Positions 1 through 10,216 of a DNA stretch of 64,000 nucleotides are shown here, in pieces (within the stretch, counting starts at the first letter, position 1; every line of letters begins with the position of its first letter). The stretch is from Coniochaeta sp. PMI_546. Lineage: Eukaryota > Ascomycota > Sordariomycetes > Coniochaetales > Coniochaetaceae. The notes beneath the pieces are model-generated. The model was not told the DNA's origin, did not search any database, and was given only the letters and a program-made list of their open reading frames with translations. Both the position numbers and the translations under genes were made by a program. The stretch is taken from positions 124,001 to 188,000 of the forward strand of contig MU271160.1 of the NCBI GenBank assembly GCA_021432605.1. Direction: 5' to 3'.

Positions 1-82
1 GCGCAACGGTAGCGCGTTCGACTCCAGTTCTTCCCGAACCAGCGAAATCGAAAGGTTATCCGTTCAAATCGGGTCAGGGTCA
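1..82 (+). tRNA. tRNA-Trp (CCA), intron-containing, 5' end cut off by the window edge
   Basis: The D arm (GCGC stem closing AACGGTA), anticodon stem TTCGA/TCGAA, T arm (ATCCG, loop TTCAAAT, CGGGT) and the 3' acceptor strand with discriminator A are all readable. The anticodon loop reads CT-CCA-G, so it decodes UGG (Trp). A 19-nt intron lies at about 28-46, directly after position 37, the canonical site for eukaryotic nuclear tRNA introns. The first 9 or so bases (5' acceptor strand) lie outside the window. The box B sequence GTTCAAATC is intact. Confidence 0.9.
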
Positions 83-115
83 TCAACAACAAGCTCTTTA
101 AGAGCTTGCAAATTC

Positions 116-120
116 TTTTT
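116..120 (+). terminator. T-run, likely RNA polymerase III terminator of the tRNA
   Basis: Five T residues lie 34 bases after the tRNA 3' end. A near-perfect palindrome (AAGCTCTT/AAGAGCTT, about 91-107) lies between the tRNA and the T-run. T-runs are the usual Pol III stop; this is the first one downstream. Confidence 0.5.
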
Positions 121-453
121 GAGCATGTAAGTTCTTTTGGTCCTGTTCAGGCATCAGCTGCTTGGCAGTATTCGGCACAATCAGCCTGTTAAGGGCTGGT
201 TCTGCGAAAGTTCAAAGATGTATTAATAGCAATGCCGTTAGCAATTCAAAAGTTGTTGCGATTCTACGCCGGTTCCTTCACCCCTATCAGATCCCCCAGA
301 CCCTGCTATACACAGTATGTAGTATAGTACGGGCACGAGCCAAGAAGGAATGTGTAGACCGTAAACCGATGATCATCTGCAGCTGACAAAGCATATGTAT
401 TAAAGACTAGAGTATGATCAAAGTGATGCAAAGTTGAAGCTGTTGAATGACAA

Positions 454-537
454 TGACCCCAACCCGATTTGAACGCATAACTTGCTCGTTTGCGCTGTTC
501 TGGAAACATTCGAACGGGCTACCGTTGTGCGGCAGGG
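454..537 (-). pseudogene. Decayed tRNA-Trp-like copy in inverted orientation
   Basis: Read on the minus strand, this stretch matches the tRNA-Trp at the left edge in several blocks: CAACGGTAGC of the D arm, CGTTCGA of the anticodon stem, CGTTCAAATCGGGT of the T arm, and the GGGTCA 3' end. The D stem no longer pairs, the T stem has a mismatch, and the anticodon region is rearranged, with no clean 7-base loop. Box B is intact. It reads as an old inverted duplicate rather than a working tRNA. The limits are approximate. Confidence 0.6.
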
Positions 538-877
538 CTGCTGCTCAATAGCGACATCCTCGCTTCGTCGACGCCTTGTCGCGGATGCTCCTAGCTGACA
601 CGGTCTGTCTCCTACAGATATGGAGAGGGCGAGCTATTACAAAAATCCATATGACGCACATGACTTGGAGGACCTCAGGCAACTACTCGATCATAAGTAC
701 ACCAGTTCATTGACGCTTGGCAAGTAATGCAAAAGATTGATCTAGAGCGGAAAGGGCGGTGATATTGAGTCGAGACTGATCTGCATTAGAGGACCCCAGA
801 CGAAAGAGGATAGCCTACTCCCTTGTCCTTTTTCGTCTGTCTAAAGCGCGACGGCGGAACATATGTCGCGTGTGGTC

Positions 878-2140
878 TCATCTCCACTGATACTCAGGGA
901 GCTTGTACTTGTCTGTCTCCGCAAAGGCACTGGCAAAGTACTTCTCGGCGAAGCTGATGGCTTTCGTCCAGCATATGATGGCGAAGAGGGTATTCCGCAG
1001 CCACAGTCCCCAGGCGGTGTATGGTGCGAATATGGCTGGTACCAGTGGTGGAATCTTCTGGAGGTCCGTGATGATCGGCCGCATACGCTCCTCATAAGCC
1101 CGGAGCCCGGCTGCTAGGTCGCCTTTGTGCTTGCTGATCTCGCCAGCCAAGACGTAGCCGCCAGCCATGGCGAGGCTGGTCCCGGTTCCCGTTGGCCCTG
1201 GCGCGTAGCCTGCGTCACCGACCATCACGAAGCGTCCCTTGTAAAGACATGGGGTATGAACTTGGACGATCTCAGAGGCATAAAAGTCATCTGTTTCCAT
1301 CATGCCTTTCAGAACCTCCTGGCATTTCCAAGCCATGCCTTCGCAATGCTTAGCGATGAACTGTTTGGTCGCATCGTCTCCTTGCTTCATAGCTTCGCGA
1401 AATGGTCGCAGGACGGTTTTGTCATTGCGTGGTTGGACACCCATGAACAAGACTCGGTTCCCGCCTGACGGATCCGGTCCTACGGCAATGGTGCGGCCGC
1501 CAACAGCGCTGTATGCTTGTCCTATCCGGCTACCGTTGACGATGTCGCGTGCAAGGGTGAAGTAGGCGGCCCAGGCGTAGGTCGGTCTGATATGGTCTCG
1601 GACACCGCACCCGAGACCTATGGCGCGAGTCCGTGACGTTGCGCCGTCGCAAGCCACTACCAGGTCGAAGTCTGAGGCTGGCATGCCATTCAGGAACTCG
1701 ACGGTTATTGGCCCATCACCCTTGCCGTGCTGCTGCATAGAAGCGACCTGCTCCCCGAAGACATACTGTATGTTCTCGTTGTCTTTCGTCATGTCGAAAA
1801 GGATCCGACCCAAATCGCCGCGGAAGATCTCATACTCGGAGATGAGCGACTGCTGGTCCGGGTTTCCGGATGGTTCCATGACTCCGTATGGGCGTCCGTC
1901 AGCGCGAACGAAGCTGATCCCTTCCACCGGCGCCCTCTTGGCTCTCACAGCATCCTCCAAGCCAGGCATCCTTCGCATCACAGTGACGCCCACGGTGCGA
2001 ATGTCTACGCTTTGCCCGTTGACGCGCAGCTTGGGGAAGCGCTCGATGATTGTGACTTTTGCACCCGCCTTCGCAAGCCAGTACGCCGTCGTCGGTCCAG
2101 CAATGGATGCGCCGACAATGAGGACATTGAGGCCTGACAT
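878..2140 (-). CDS. FAD-dependent monooxygenase (group A flavoprotein hydroxylase)
   Basis: This is an intronless 420-residue protein, a usual length for single-component FAD/NADPH aromatic hydroxylases. An N-terminal dinucleotide-binding fold is visible: GASIAG at residues 10-15, where the first glycine of GxGxxG is followed by A-S, with Glu33 ending the second strand. The DG motif (CDGATSRTR, about 164-172) and the GD motif (GDAGYAPGPTGTG, 308-320), which contact FAD pyrophosphate and ribose, are intact. There is no secretion signal. The C-terminal part carries a hydrophobic stretch. The family inserts one oxygen atom into aromatic or polyketide-like substrates; the substrate here is unknown. 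It lies 2.1 kb from a Zn2Cys6 regulator on the same strand, a common pairing in small catabolic or metabolite clusters, but no backbone enzyme is present. Confidence 0.88.
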   Translation of the reverse strand: MSGLNVLIVGASIAGPTTAYWLAKAGAKVTIIERFPKLRVNGQSVDIRTVGVTVMRRMPGLEDAVRAKRAPVEGISFVRADGRPYGVMEPSGNPDQQSLISEYEIFRGDLGRILFDMTKDNENIQYVFGEQVASMQQHGKGDGPITVEFLNGMPASDFDLVVACDGATSRTRAIGLGCGVRDHIRPTYAWAAYFTLARDIVNGSRIGQAYSAVGGRTIAVGPDPSGGNRVLFMGVQPRNDKTVLRPFREAMKQGDDATKQFIAKHCEGMAWKCQEVLKGMMETDDFYASEIVQVHTPCLYKGRFVMVGDAGYAPGPTGTGTSLAMAGGYVLAGEISKHKGDLAAGLRAYEERMRPIITDLQKIPPLVPAIFAPYTAWGLWLRNTLFAIICWTKAISFAEKYFASAFAETDKYKLPEYQWR

Positions 2141-2280
2141 TTCAGTTGAGGAGGAGGGAATCGCTCGGATAGGTGCGGTTGGGCACTTGGATGAGTGTAG
2201 CGAATCTTCGGGACTAAGGAGTATGCTGTATACGACGAGCTATCAGGATGTTCCTATAAGTTGGAGGTGGAAGGACTGGA

Positions 2281-2287
2281 AAATATA
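2281..2287 (-). promoter_or_regulatory. TATA-like element upstream of the FAD monooxygenase
   Basis: The minus strand reads TATATTT about 140 bases upstream of the monooxygenase start codon. This is a plausible distance for a fungal TATA element, but it rests on sequence resemblance only. Confidence 0.3.
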
Positions 2288-3673
2288 TGAACTCTAGACC
2301 AGGAGTCCGTAATATATGAAAGCCTTAAGAGCCCGGGGTCCCCGTTAGCCATCCGGCCGGTCGACATCGTCGTGTAAGTCCGAATGGGTCGCCACCGTCG
2401 GGTGTAGTGCTCGGCCGGTGAGGACCCGAGCGTTTGACCAATCACCGTCCACCTTCGACGACGAGCATTCAGGACCATGCGGAGCAAGGTGGCAGAGTTG
2501 AGAACGCCGAGTTGTTGTTATTCCGACAACAGTCAAGAAAGACTCGACCAAAACCATTTTCGTGAAGCAGGTGGAATTCTGCAACCGTGTCCGCAACGCG
2601 CGCTCTATTGTTGACTTAGCCGCAACTCCTCACCATGCCCAGAAAGCATCGCTGACCTTTGACTCAGCTCACTATCGCCGATTATCGGGCCGTCCTATGC
2701 GGCCGGCACTGTTCTCGTCGTGAATTCAACATGGATACCATTTTCGGCGAAAGAATGATGCTCCGTAGGAAGATTCCGAAAAAAACCATAGTTCCCTCAG
2801 CGTAACGAGCCATCTCGTCCAGCCGGCAGTCGCCCTCATCCCATCCCCGATTGCTCTTCTCCTTAACTTTCTCTGACTTCCCTGTTCAACATTCCATCAT
2901 CAGGAACTCGCCTCGGCGCGCTAGGGTAGTAGGGTAGTCGTTGCGTTTCCCTGCGATTTTACCAGGCAAAATGAGACCTTGTGACGACGCTCCTCAAACA
3001 GGGCCTGGAGAACTAGGTAGGACGAGGACGAGTATTTCAGGGCCAAAGGTAAAATGACAGCGGAAAGCTAGCGAATAGAGGCTGCCTGGCTCATCCAGGC
3101 TTTTCCGGTCCAGGTGGCTGCAACGGATGGGTACGGCCGCTGGATCCTCCCTCCAAGCATCGTTAACCATGGCATCAGAAATTGGGGATGCTTGAAACGG
3201 CTTACTTTCAACAGGTGACATTGAGGCAGAAGATGTGGGTGAACCTGTAGACAAATCCTAGCCAGGCTATTTGCGCGACCAACGGGAGGGTTACATGTCG
3301 AGAAGTTGCCGGTCTGCTTGACCAACACGTCAAGGTTAGACGCTCCCTGTCTTGCATACACTTTTGATCTAAAAACTCACATTCCAGGAATTTGGTCCCC
3401 TTAAGTATCTCATCAGTTGGGGGAACGGCCCCTGCGACGATTCCTGCCTGGACTACAGTCAACGAGGCTCAACGCAGTGATCTATCACCTCCTCGTCTAG
3501 AGGACGCCGAACGACCTCTCGTATGGTGGCAAATCCTCCGGTGCCAAAGTCTCCGGTGCACGCTGAACCTCACGTCGCTCTATATATCTCTCAGCTAAGC
3601 CACATATACTGGCTCGTTTTCCCAGAAGACAGACGCTTCACTTTACAAGCGCCCGAAGCGAATGCTTGACATC

Positions 3674-3998
3674 ATGGCTCTTGAGCTTAACTTGTACGTA
3701 CCCAAGAGTGCCTTGAAGCTACCTCTTCCCGGTAAGATTGACTCGTTCTTTTCTGCCGCTCCCCCAGGTAAAGGGAAGAGTAGTTGGTGGCTGACTGAGG
3801 CTTGAGGCGGCCCACCTAATACAGTGCCTTCGGAGCTTCACGGATGTTGTTTTAGTCGACGATCCAGAAGCCGAGGGAAAAGGCCCTGACGAGGAAGGTG
3901 TCGGCCGTGACATTGACACGGATTCCAAGGGAGACGGCGGCATAATGAGCGAGGAGGAGGATTACGAGACTGGTGACTATGAAGAAATGTACAGCTAA
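3674..3998 (+). other. Possible small coding remnant with an acidic C-terminal tail
   Basis: From an ATG at 3674 a frame reads a short peptide (LNLYVPKSALKLPLPGKID...) and then stops. A second frame, open from 3795 to a TAA at 3998, ends in a very acidic stretch (MSEEEDYETGDYEEMYS). A candidate 57-nt intron (3768-3824: GTAAAG donor, CTGAC, ACAG acceptor) lies between them, but splicing it does not bring the two frames together. The acidic, low-complexity end looks coding, but I cannot identify a family. It may be a decayed gene or chance. Confidence 0.2.
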
Positions 3999-4277
3999 AC
4001 TCAGACGATAGGCAAATCCAATCGAGACAGTGCATATGGTATTATACTTTGTATGGCTCTCAGTTTCAACCACCTTTGAGGGAACAGGAATGTATGACAA
4101 GCAAAATGTTGGCCGACAACGGAGGGAAGGGCCGCAAGATGTACGAAGCAGCGTAAAAATAGAAATATGCTGCAGCACTACCCGTAAGGAGCATGTTGGT
4201 CATGCGTAAGGGTTCCCAAGAAGACGCAGGAGTTTGTGCCTGTAAAAATGGCCGTATTTTGAGCGGAGGAAACCGAC

Positions 4278-6416
4278 CTATTGTTCCTGCTGTTGAATAT
4301 GCTGCACCTGGTGATCCGCCTGAATCAATTGATCCCAGAACGTCCACTCAGCAGCCTGAATGTCGAAATCATTGCTCATCCAGAGGTCTGCATCAGAGAC
4401 GCCGGCCAAAAATGCATTCAAATCACCCGGAGTCGACAGCATAATCGACTGCGTTGTATCAGAGGTAGCGTGTGCTGTCTCGGCACCGATGTCCGGTGCC
4501 GCGAGCCGTCTCGGAGCCTTCGCTTTCTGCAGCGAGCGCAAGCTGGCGATATATTCTGGTTCCGGCACACTGCTGCTCGGCGAATTTGCATCCCAGGCCT
4601 TGAGTGTCAGGCGGCCAAAAGCGACGTGCAAGGTACGCTTTGAACTCAGGAGTTCAGCGTGGTTATGAAGGACCTGTTCCAGCTTGTTCCAAGCCACATT
4701 TGTTTCTGCAGGTGATAACAGATCGGTTCTCCTCCATAGGCTAGTGACGATGAAAATCAACGAATCCCATGTACCCCACAGGAAGAACCGCCTCACATAC
4801 CATCCGAATCTCTTTAGGTCCGGATGGGAATTGGCCACTGTGTCAGTATCCAGGATCTTCTGAGCAAGCTGGAACATGTCCCTTCTCTCTGCGTCAGTGG
4901 CGGTGTTGTTCCTGATTTTGCCAAGCCGAAGTTTAAGGCGCATGTAACTGATCCCTGACCTAGCCAAGCCGATTGTCAAGAAATGCAACGGGTTGATGAT
5001 GTCACAGTACCGGATATATTTCTCTTCGACCTCGTTCTCAGCATCTTTGATAGCGATCTCAGCTTCTTGATAGTCTTTGACGTGGCCACCGTTCGCCGAT
5101 CTGCCGGCTAGAACCAGGGACCTTCCTATCCAGGAGCGGGAGAGGCAGAAGATCATCTCGGTCGCCGCATTTTGCTCTTCGGGAGACTCTGTCATACCCG
5201 GCCAGATCTGGTCGTCATTAATATTGAGGGGTTGCTGGGTGTCCCAAGCGCCGGGCACTATGGGTATGCTAGTACCTGACATTTGGCTGGCATTACCGTC
5301 TAGTGGAAGAATTTGGTAAAATAATCGCCGCCGCATCTGGACATCAAATGGTGGTAAGCCCATCTTCCCCCCATCACGGTGCAGTCCCATGCGCTGCCCT
5401 ATGCGTACTGCAACCCCCGTCAATATCCAATACGTGTGCGGATCATAAGAGTGACGACATGGAATAAGGAAGAGGATGAGCGCTTGCAGGACTGACATAT
5501 CCGTTGTCTTCAGGAAAGACGCCTTCACAAGAGCTTGCCGGGTTGCGAGGTGATATCTTTGCAGTAACGCGTCTCTCGACTGCCCGAGTTTCTTCTCAGA
5601 CTCCTCGTTAGTCATGGAGAAGACAGCAAAGTGATAGATGGCAAACAGGAGGCACTCCTCGGTAAGGGACGTCATTTCAGGTCGTTTTGAAGCTTTTTTG
5701 ACCATGCTTGCGGCCGATGGAATGTGCAGTATTTTGCAGATGGGCTCGACATTTTCACGGTGCGTGTCCCACAGCAAGATAGAGTCCGCTTCGCTTGGGT
5801 GATATTGGAGGAGGCTCTCTAGCGGAGTGACCGTCAAGAAAGCCCCTGTCAGCGGGTCCGACAAGGAACTCGAGAGTAGTGTCCCAGTCGCTTGATCTTC
5901 CTCTCCTTCTTCATCAGAAAGGCGCTGCACCTCATCAGCTGCGAGGTTGCGCCACAGGTTGTTTTCGATGTACCGTGATCTGCCCTGCCCAGTGAGAAGC
6001 TTGCCCGTTGTCGCCGTTTCAGACTCGTTCCAATAGAGATTTACACTGTCCTGCGATGCGAGTCTTGCCTCGGAAGACGAGACAGCGGCATCTAGCAGCC
6101 CGTTTTCCTTCAGAATGCGCTCATAGCGATCAAGTCTTTCGAAGATATCGTCGCTCAGCTTTCTTTTTCGAATTCGAGGAGCAGGCGCCTGGTACCAGCA
6201 ATCAACCTTGGCTTTGCGGCAGCTGGAACATGAGGGGGTGGTCTTGTCGCATTTAATCTTGCGTTTTGCACAAGCTCGACAAGAATATGGCATAAGTGTT
6301 TGAAAAGAAGCTCCGTCGGCGGCAAGAGCCTCGGTTGGAGGACCTGCGGTAGCCGCAGGTGCGATAGCTACCGGCCTCCTGCGTGTTTGACCATCGGCAG
6401 TGGCCATCAGCACCAA
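4278..6416 (-). CDS. Zn2Cys6 transcription factor with fungal-specific regulatory domain
   Basis: A 712-residue intronless protein. A binuclear zinc cluster sits at Cys46, 49, 56, 63, 66 and 73 (C-X2-C-X6-C-X6-C-X2-C-X6-C), followed by a basic linker (RIRKRK) and a predicted short coiled coil (about 90-105), the usual dimerisation layout of Gal4-type regulators. The middle region carries the fungal-specific transcription factor domain, including an IGQRMGLHRDG-like segment followed by RRRLFYQI. In this family the cluster binds CGG-type half sites and the protein acts in the nucleus. It is divergent from the acid phosphatase across 1.3 kb and in tandem with the FAD monooxygenase, its most likely local target if any. 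The target is inference only. Confidence 0.9.
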   Translation of the reverse strand: MVLMATADGQTRRRPVAIAPAATAGPPTEALAADGASFQTLMPYSCRACAKRKIKCDKTTPSCSSCRKAKVDCWYQAPAPRIRKRKLSDDIFERLDRYERILKENGLLDAAVSSSEARLASQDSVNLYWNESETATTGKLLTGQGRSRYIENNLWRNLAADEVQRLSDEEGEEDQATGTLLSSSLSDPLTGAFLTVTPLESLLQYHPSEADSILLWDTHRENVEPICKILHIPSAASMVKKASKRPEMTSLTEECLLFAIYHFAVFSMTNEESEKKLGQSRDALLQRYHLATRQALVKASFLKTTDMSVLQALILFLIPCRHSYDPHTYWILTGVAVRIGQRMGLHRDGGKMGLPPFDVQMRRRLFYQILPLDGNASQMSGTSIPIVPGAWDTQQPLNINDDQIWPGMTESPEEQNAATEMIFCLSRSWIGRSLVLAGRSANGGHVKDYQEAEIAIKDAENEVEEKYIRYCDIINPLHFLTIGLARSGISYMRLKLRLGKIRNNTATDAERRDMFQLAQKILDTDTVANSHPDLKRFGWYVRRFFLWGTWDSLIFIVTSLWRRTDLLSPAETNVAWNKLEQVLHNHAELLSSKRTLHVAFGRLTLKAWDANSPSSSVPEPEYIASLRSLQKAKAPRRLAAPDIGAETAHATSDTTQSIMLSTPGDLNAFLAGVSDADLWMSNDFDIQAAEWTFWDQLIQADHQVQHIQQQEQ

Positions 6417-6741
6417 CAGCCAATTGATGCGGTAATCCAGTCAAGGACAGGTTGTTACTTTGTGCTTGCCCGTTGCAATACGGCCCGCAACTTGAACACT
6501 CAAAGCATTGCCTTCCTGGATGTGTCGGCCCCCGCTGGGTCACTCAAACAACGGCATGTCATTTGCAAAGCCACCTTCTAAACGGCTGCGAGAAGACCAT
6601 ATACGTATCTTCTTCAGCAAGATGACTGTGGTAGATGTAAACTTCCGCAGAGCTGTAATACTGTCGGGGGAGATGATGTACGTTGTTGTCATGGAACTTT
6701 GTAGAGCTGGCTTTCATCTCAGGACAAGGCCCACCTAAAAT

Positions 6742-6749
6742 TCACGTGA
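6742..6749. promoter_or_regulatory. Palindromic E-box TCACGTGA
   Basis: CACGTG is the core site for fungal bHLH factors, including the phosphate regulator NUC-1/Pho4 and Cbf1. It lies about 330 bases upstream of the Zn2Cys6 regulator start and about 970 bases upstream of the acid phosphatase. A link to either gene is inference. Confidence 0.35.
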
Positions 6750-7621
6750 CAGCCTGCCCTCTATCTTGAACCGCCCTGCTCAGGTGTAAAGGCTGTGACA
6801 GCAAGGAAAAGCTGTTGGCTGATGTCTTCCCACCTCCAGTTCGACGTTGTGTGCATTTATCGTTACATCCCGTCGTCAACTGCTACGTTCCTAGAGTACC
6901 AGTACCCATTCTCTGGTTTGACCTTGATCTTGCCGTTGACTGATATGCCGCCTTCGCGCTCGCCCAGGTGCTAAGCTTTTGCCAAGGATCTTGGCGGCAG
7001 AGCTGGATGTGACACATTCTTGTCCTTGGAACCTGTCCACAGGCCCCGTCCACAGCGAATGTGTGCGCACGAATGCTTTAGGAAGCAGGCTCGGTGTATC
7101 GAAATAGACCCTGCGCAGCAGATCCTATGAGGCAATAAGTGCGAGGCACGCTGCCAAGTCGTAGTCTGGGATTGGACGATCTAATTGAGCTCAAACTCTT
7201 GACCGTCGATGGAGTTCGATTACGAAGCGAGAGACATTCACACGCGAAGGGGTTCGACAGTGACGAGTTGCGCGCAATTAGCCGTAGACCCTCTACCCCA
7301 CACCTGCCTAACAGGGCAATAGTTGGTGACTGTCCTCTCGGAAAAAAGAATTCATCGAACGCACAGTGTCAGTAGCCAGTCAAGTGCGCAGCAATATCGT
7401 CACATCGGGTTACATGAGGGAGACATGCATGACTGGGGCCGACGGATTCGTGTGGCGTCGGGTCCAATCCCAGTTCAGTTGGCAGACCACGACAGCTAGC
7501 TCGTTCAACCAAGGACCACGACCCAACTAGCATCATCGCCGACATGTTTTCGGCGAGGTGGGATTGGCTTGTTGCACGTTTCTAGTGGCGTGCACTGAAA
7601 TCGCAGTTGTGACTTGAGTAT

Positions 7622-7628
7622 TATATAG
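7622..7628 (+). promoter_or_regulatory. TATA box of the acid phosphatase gene
   Basis: TATATAG lies 87 bases upstream of the start codon at 7715, a normal position for a regulated fungal promoter. Confidence 0.5.
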
Positions 7629-7714
7629 ACCCTAGAGTACCGTCCTCCACGTCCGGACTCGAGAGGACATCCATCATCTGCCCATCGATCAACAAGGAGC
7701 GCCATTCTCTCGCA

Positions 7715-9173
7715 ATGAAGCCCGTAGCACTGTCGATCCTCGCGGCCGCCGGTGCCCTTGCGGCAAACACCGAACCTCCCTACACCACATCGCGGGCTCC
7801 TTTCAGTACCATCGAGCCATCTCGAGCTTCCATCTCGGCAGCTCAGGCTACTGTGCAGCCCTTGTCTCCAACGTCGAGTGTCAAGGGTGCTGCTTTCGAC
7901 AGAATAATCCAGATATGGCTCGAAAACACCAATTTCAACGTGAGTCTCCATGTGATAGCATGTCGAAGCGGTCTGGACTGCTTCCACTGACGTCTCACAG
8001 GTTTCGGCTGCGGACCCCAACATGCAATGGCTGGCCAGCCAGGGCATCTTGCTTACGAACTACTACGCAGTCACTCACCCTTCAGAACCCAACTACGCAG
8101 CGGCCGTGGCGGGTGATCACTTTGGCCTGGAGAACGATGACTTTATCCGGTTTCCACCCAACATCTCTACAGTTGTGGACCTGCTCGACAGCAAGAGCAT
8201 ATCATGGGGAGAATACATGGAGCATCTTCCGTATGCTGGGTTCCAGGGATTCAACTATAGCAACCAGCAGACCTTCGCAAACGACTACGTTCGGAAACAC
8301 AACCCTTTGGTCCTCTTCGACAGCGTTTCTCAGAACGCTACGCGTGCCCGCCAGATAAAGAGTTTCGTCAGTTTCTACGACGATCTACAGGCGAAGACCC
8401 TGCCACAGTGGGCATTTATCACTCCCAACATGTCGAATGACGCCCACGACACCAATATCACCTTTGCCGGGGCCTGGACCAGGTCCTTCTTGGAGCCTTT
8501 GCTTACTAACGACTACTTTATGAACAACACGCTTGTCATCGTGTCCTTTGACGAGAACGAGGTCTACACGGATCCAAATCGTGTTTATACAGTTCTCTTA
8601 GGAGGTGCCATCGACAAGTCGCTGAACGGCACCACCGACGCTACATTCTACAATCACTACTCGACAATATCGACGGTCTCGCAGAACTGGGATCTGCCTT
8701 CACTCGGCCGGTGGGATTGTGACGCAAACGTGCTGGCCCTGGTCGCCAACAAGACCGGATACAAGAACGCGAACATATCGCTCAACGGCTTGTTCTTCAA
8801 CGTATCGTACCCCGGGCCGGTCAGTGACAGTAAGAACACACCCGGCTGGTGGGCAGCCCCGGACACACTTGCAAAGTGCACAACTGGCAAAGGAGTCCTG
8901 CCCGCGATAGCTGCCACTTGGGGGAACTCCACCGGTACATACAACTACACAAACGTGTTCCCATATGACGCCGCGTCGGACACGGGGACTGGAGGTACTC
9001 CTGTCATTGGTAGTGCGGACGCCCCTGGCAGTTCGAGCAGTGGAAGCCCGACGTCGACAACGACCGGATCGGCAGCTAGCCCATCCAAGACAAACGCCGC
9101 AGCTCCTGTCGCGATGCAGTCAGGTGTAATGACCGTTATTGGCCTTATGGGTCTTGTTGCTGCATTCATCTAG
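7715..9173 (+). CDS. Secreted, probably GPI-anchored acid phosphatase (phosphoesterase family)
   Basis: Two exons, 7715-7939 and 8001-9173, are separated by a 61-nt intron (GTGAGT...CACAG), giving 465 residues. A signal peptide is clear (MKPVALSILAAAGALAA). The phosphoesterase domain (the group holding phosphate-repressible acid phosphatases such as Penicillium PhoA and Aspergillus PacA) shows DRIIQIWLEN, HPSEPNY, FITPNMSNDAHD and IVSFDENE, which hold the expected acidic and histidine residues. Many N-X-S/T sites suggest heavy glycosylation. After a Ser/Thr/Gly-rich linker the protein ends in a short hydrophobic tail with no charged residues, typical of a GPI signal. It would act at the cell wall to free phosphate from organic esters. 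A TATA box lies 87 bases upstream. Confidence 0.93.
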
Positions 9174-10216
9174 GCCGTTTGAGAGTCCTATCGCCCATCA
9201 GAGGCTTTTTGGAAAGTACTCGCACAATACATTCACGGACGCGTTCAGAACTCGTAATGCATGCGCTTACTTAGTCTTCTCTAACGTCGGATTTTCAGTC
9301 TATGTGTTGAGCTTGCAATTAACAGACGTCTTTGTGACCGGTTCTCGAAGCCCCGTCCCCCATACATTCATCTCTTCAACAACGTGTGCAGTGCAGTGAC
9401 CTGCGTAAATCCCCAGTAGACTGATCGCTACCTAGTCCCAAAGATTGATTGGGTGCTCGTGCCGTCTGTTCCGTCCTGTTGGATCGACCAGTCTCTTGGG
9501 CTCATTTGCATGGCCCCGACTGTGCAGGTATCGTCAGATGTGAACGAGTGCAAACACAGCAGGGCAAGATCCTGCGGCAGGGTCGTCACCCTCTCAATTG
9601 ACCAATAGGCACATCAGCTGGGAACATGTGGGATGACGAAGGAAGCTGGTACCGGTAGTGGTCTCATTGTCCCACGCCATTCCATCCTGGGCCGGCCCGC
9701 TACCAAGAAAGCTTGTGGTAGATAAGCTTCGAGTGGAGTAGGCCGCCAAGCCGTCTGCACGTGTAGGACACATTGTGCTGTTCAGACCTCTTCGAGTGCT
9801 ACCTCATGAGGTTAGCGCTTCTTATACCCGTTACAACTGTGGCACACTGTGCGGTCGGTGTCTCTTTTGGATCCCCTCTTGACGCATTTCGCCGATGATA
9901 CTTCAGTCGGCTCTCTTCTCCCCGATGCTCATCGTCGACTCAAGCCCAGGCTCAGCGATGGCTGGGGTTGGTCGACTCTCGGTAGCCGACTCGTGCACTA
10001 TCTCTTGAGCTGCCAGCACGGCAAAAAAGTAAGCTACTGTTGGCCGTTGACAGATAACCCTTGTCACTAACTCTTGGAGCGGACGTGCATCTACATATCC
10101 TTTTGGCCTCGTGTACGCGACAGGGCCTCCGCTGAGCTGCTGTCGCCCGGTCGAATACAGCACTATGGCATGTCGAGCTGATCAATTGTGCAATATTGGC
10201 GCGGAGTCTAATTAAA
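9174..10216. other. Intergenic region upstream of the multicopper oxidase
   Basis: Contains a CACGTG at 9758-9763. No convincing gene. A TTG-initiated extension of the downstream frame begins at 10196, but the true ATG is at 10217. Confidence 0.45.

Larger units (their letters stand above)
83..877. other. Intergenic stretch after the tRNA
   Basis: It holds the Pol III T-run and the decayed tRNA-like copy described separately. I see no convincing protein gene; the short open frames have no family resemblance. Confidence 0.5.
2141..4277. other. Intergenic region between monooxygenase and Zn2Cys6 regulator
   Basis: About 2.1 kb at ordinary base composition. The only coding-like signal is the acidic reading frame near 3.8-4.0 kb (listed separately). 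The short minus-strand frames between 3.0 and 3.5 kb resemble nothing I recognise. Confidence 0.4.
6417..7714. other. Divergent promoter region between regulator and acid phosphatase
   Basis: 1.3 kb shared upstream region. It contains a palindromic TCACGTGA and a TATA element (listed separately). No gene is visible. Confidence 0.5.

Noticed and set aside
1620-2297. 225-codon open frame on the plus strand
   Set aside because: Antisense to the well-supported FAD monooxygenase.
7505-8047. 180-codon open frame on the minus strand
   Set aside because: Overlaps the signal peptide, intron and promoter of the acid phosphatase. No family likeness.
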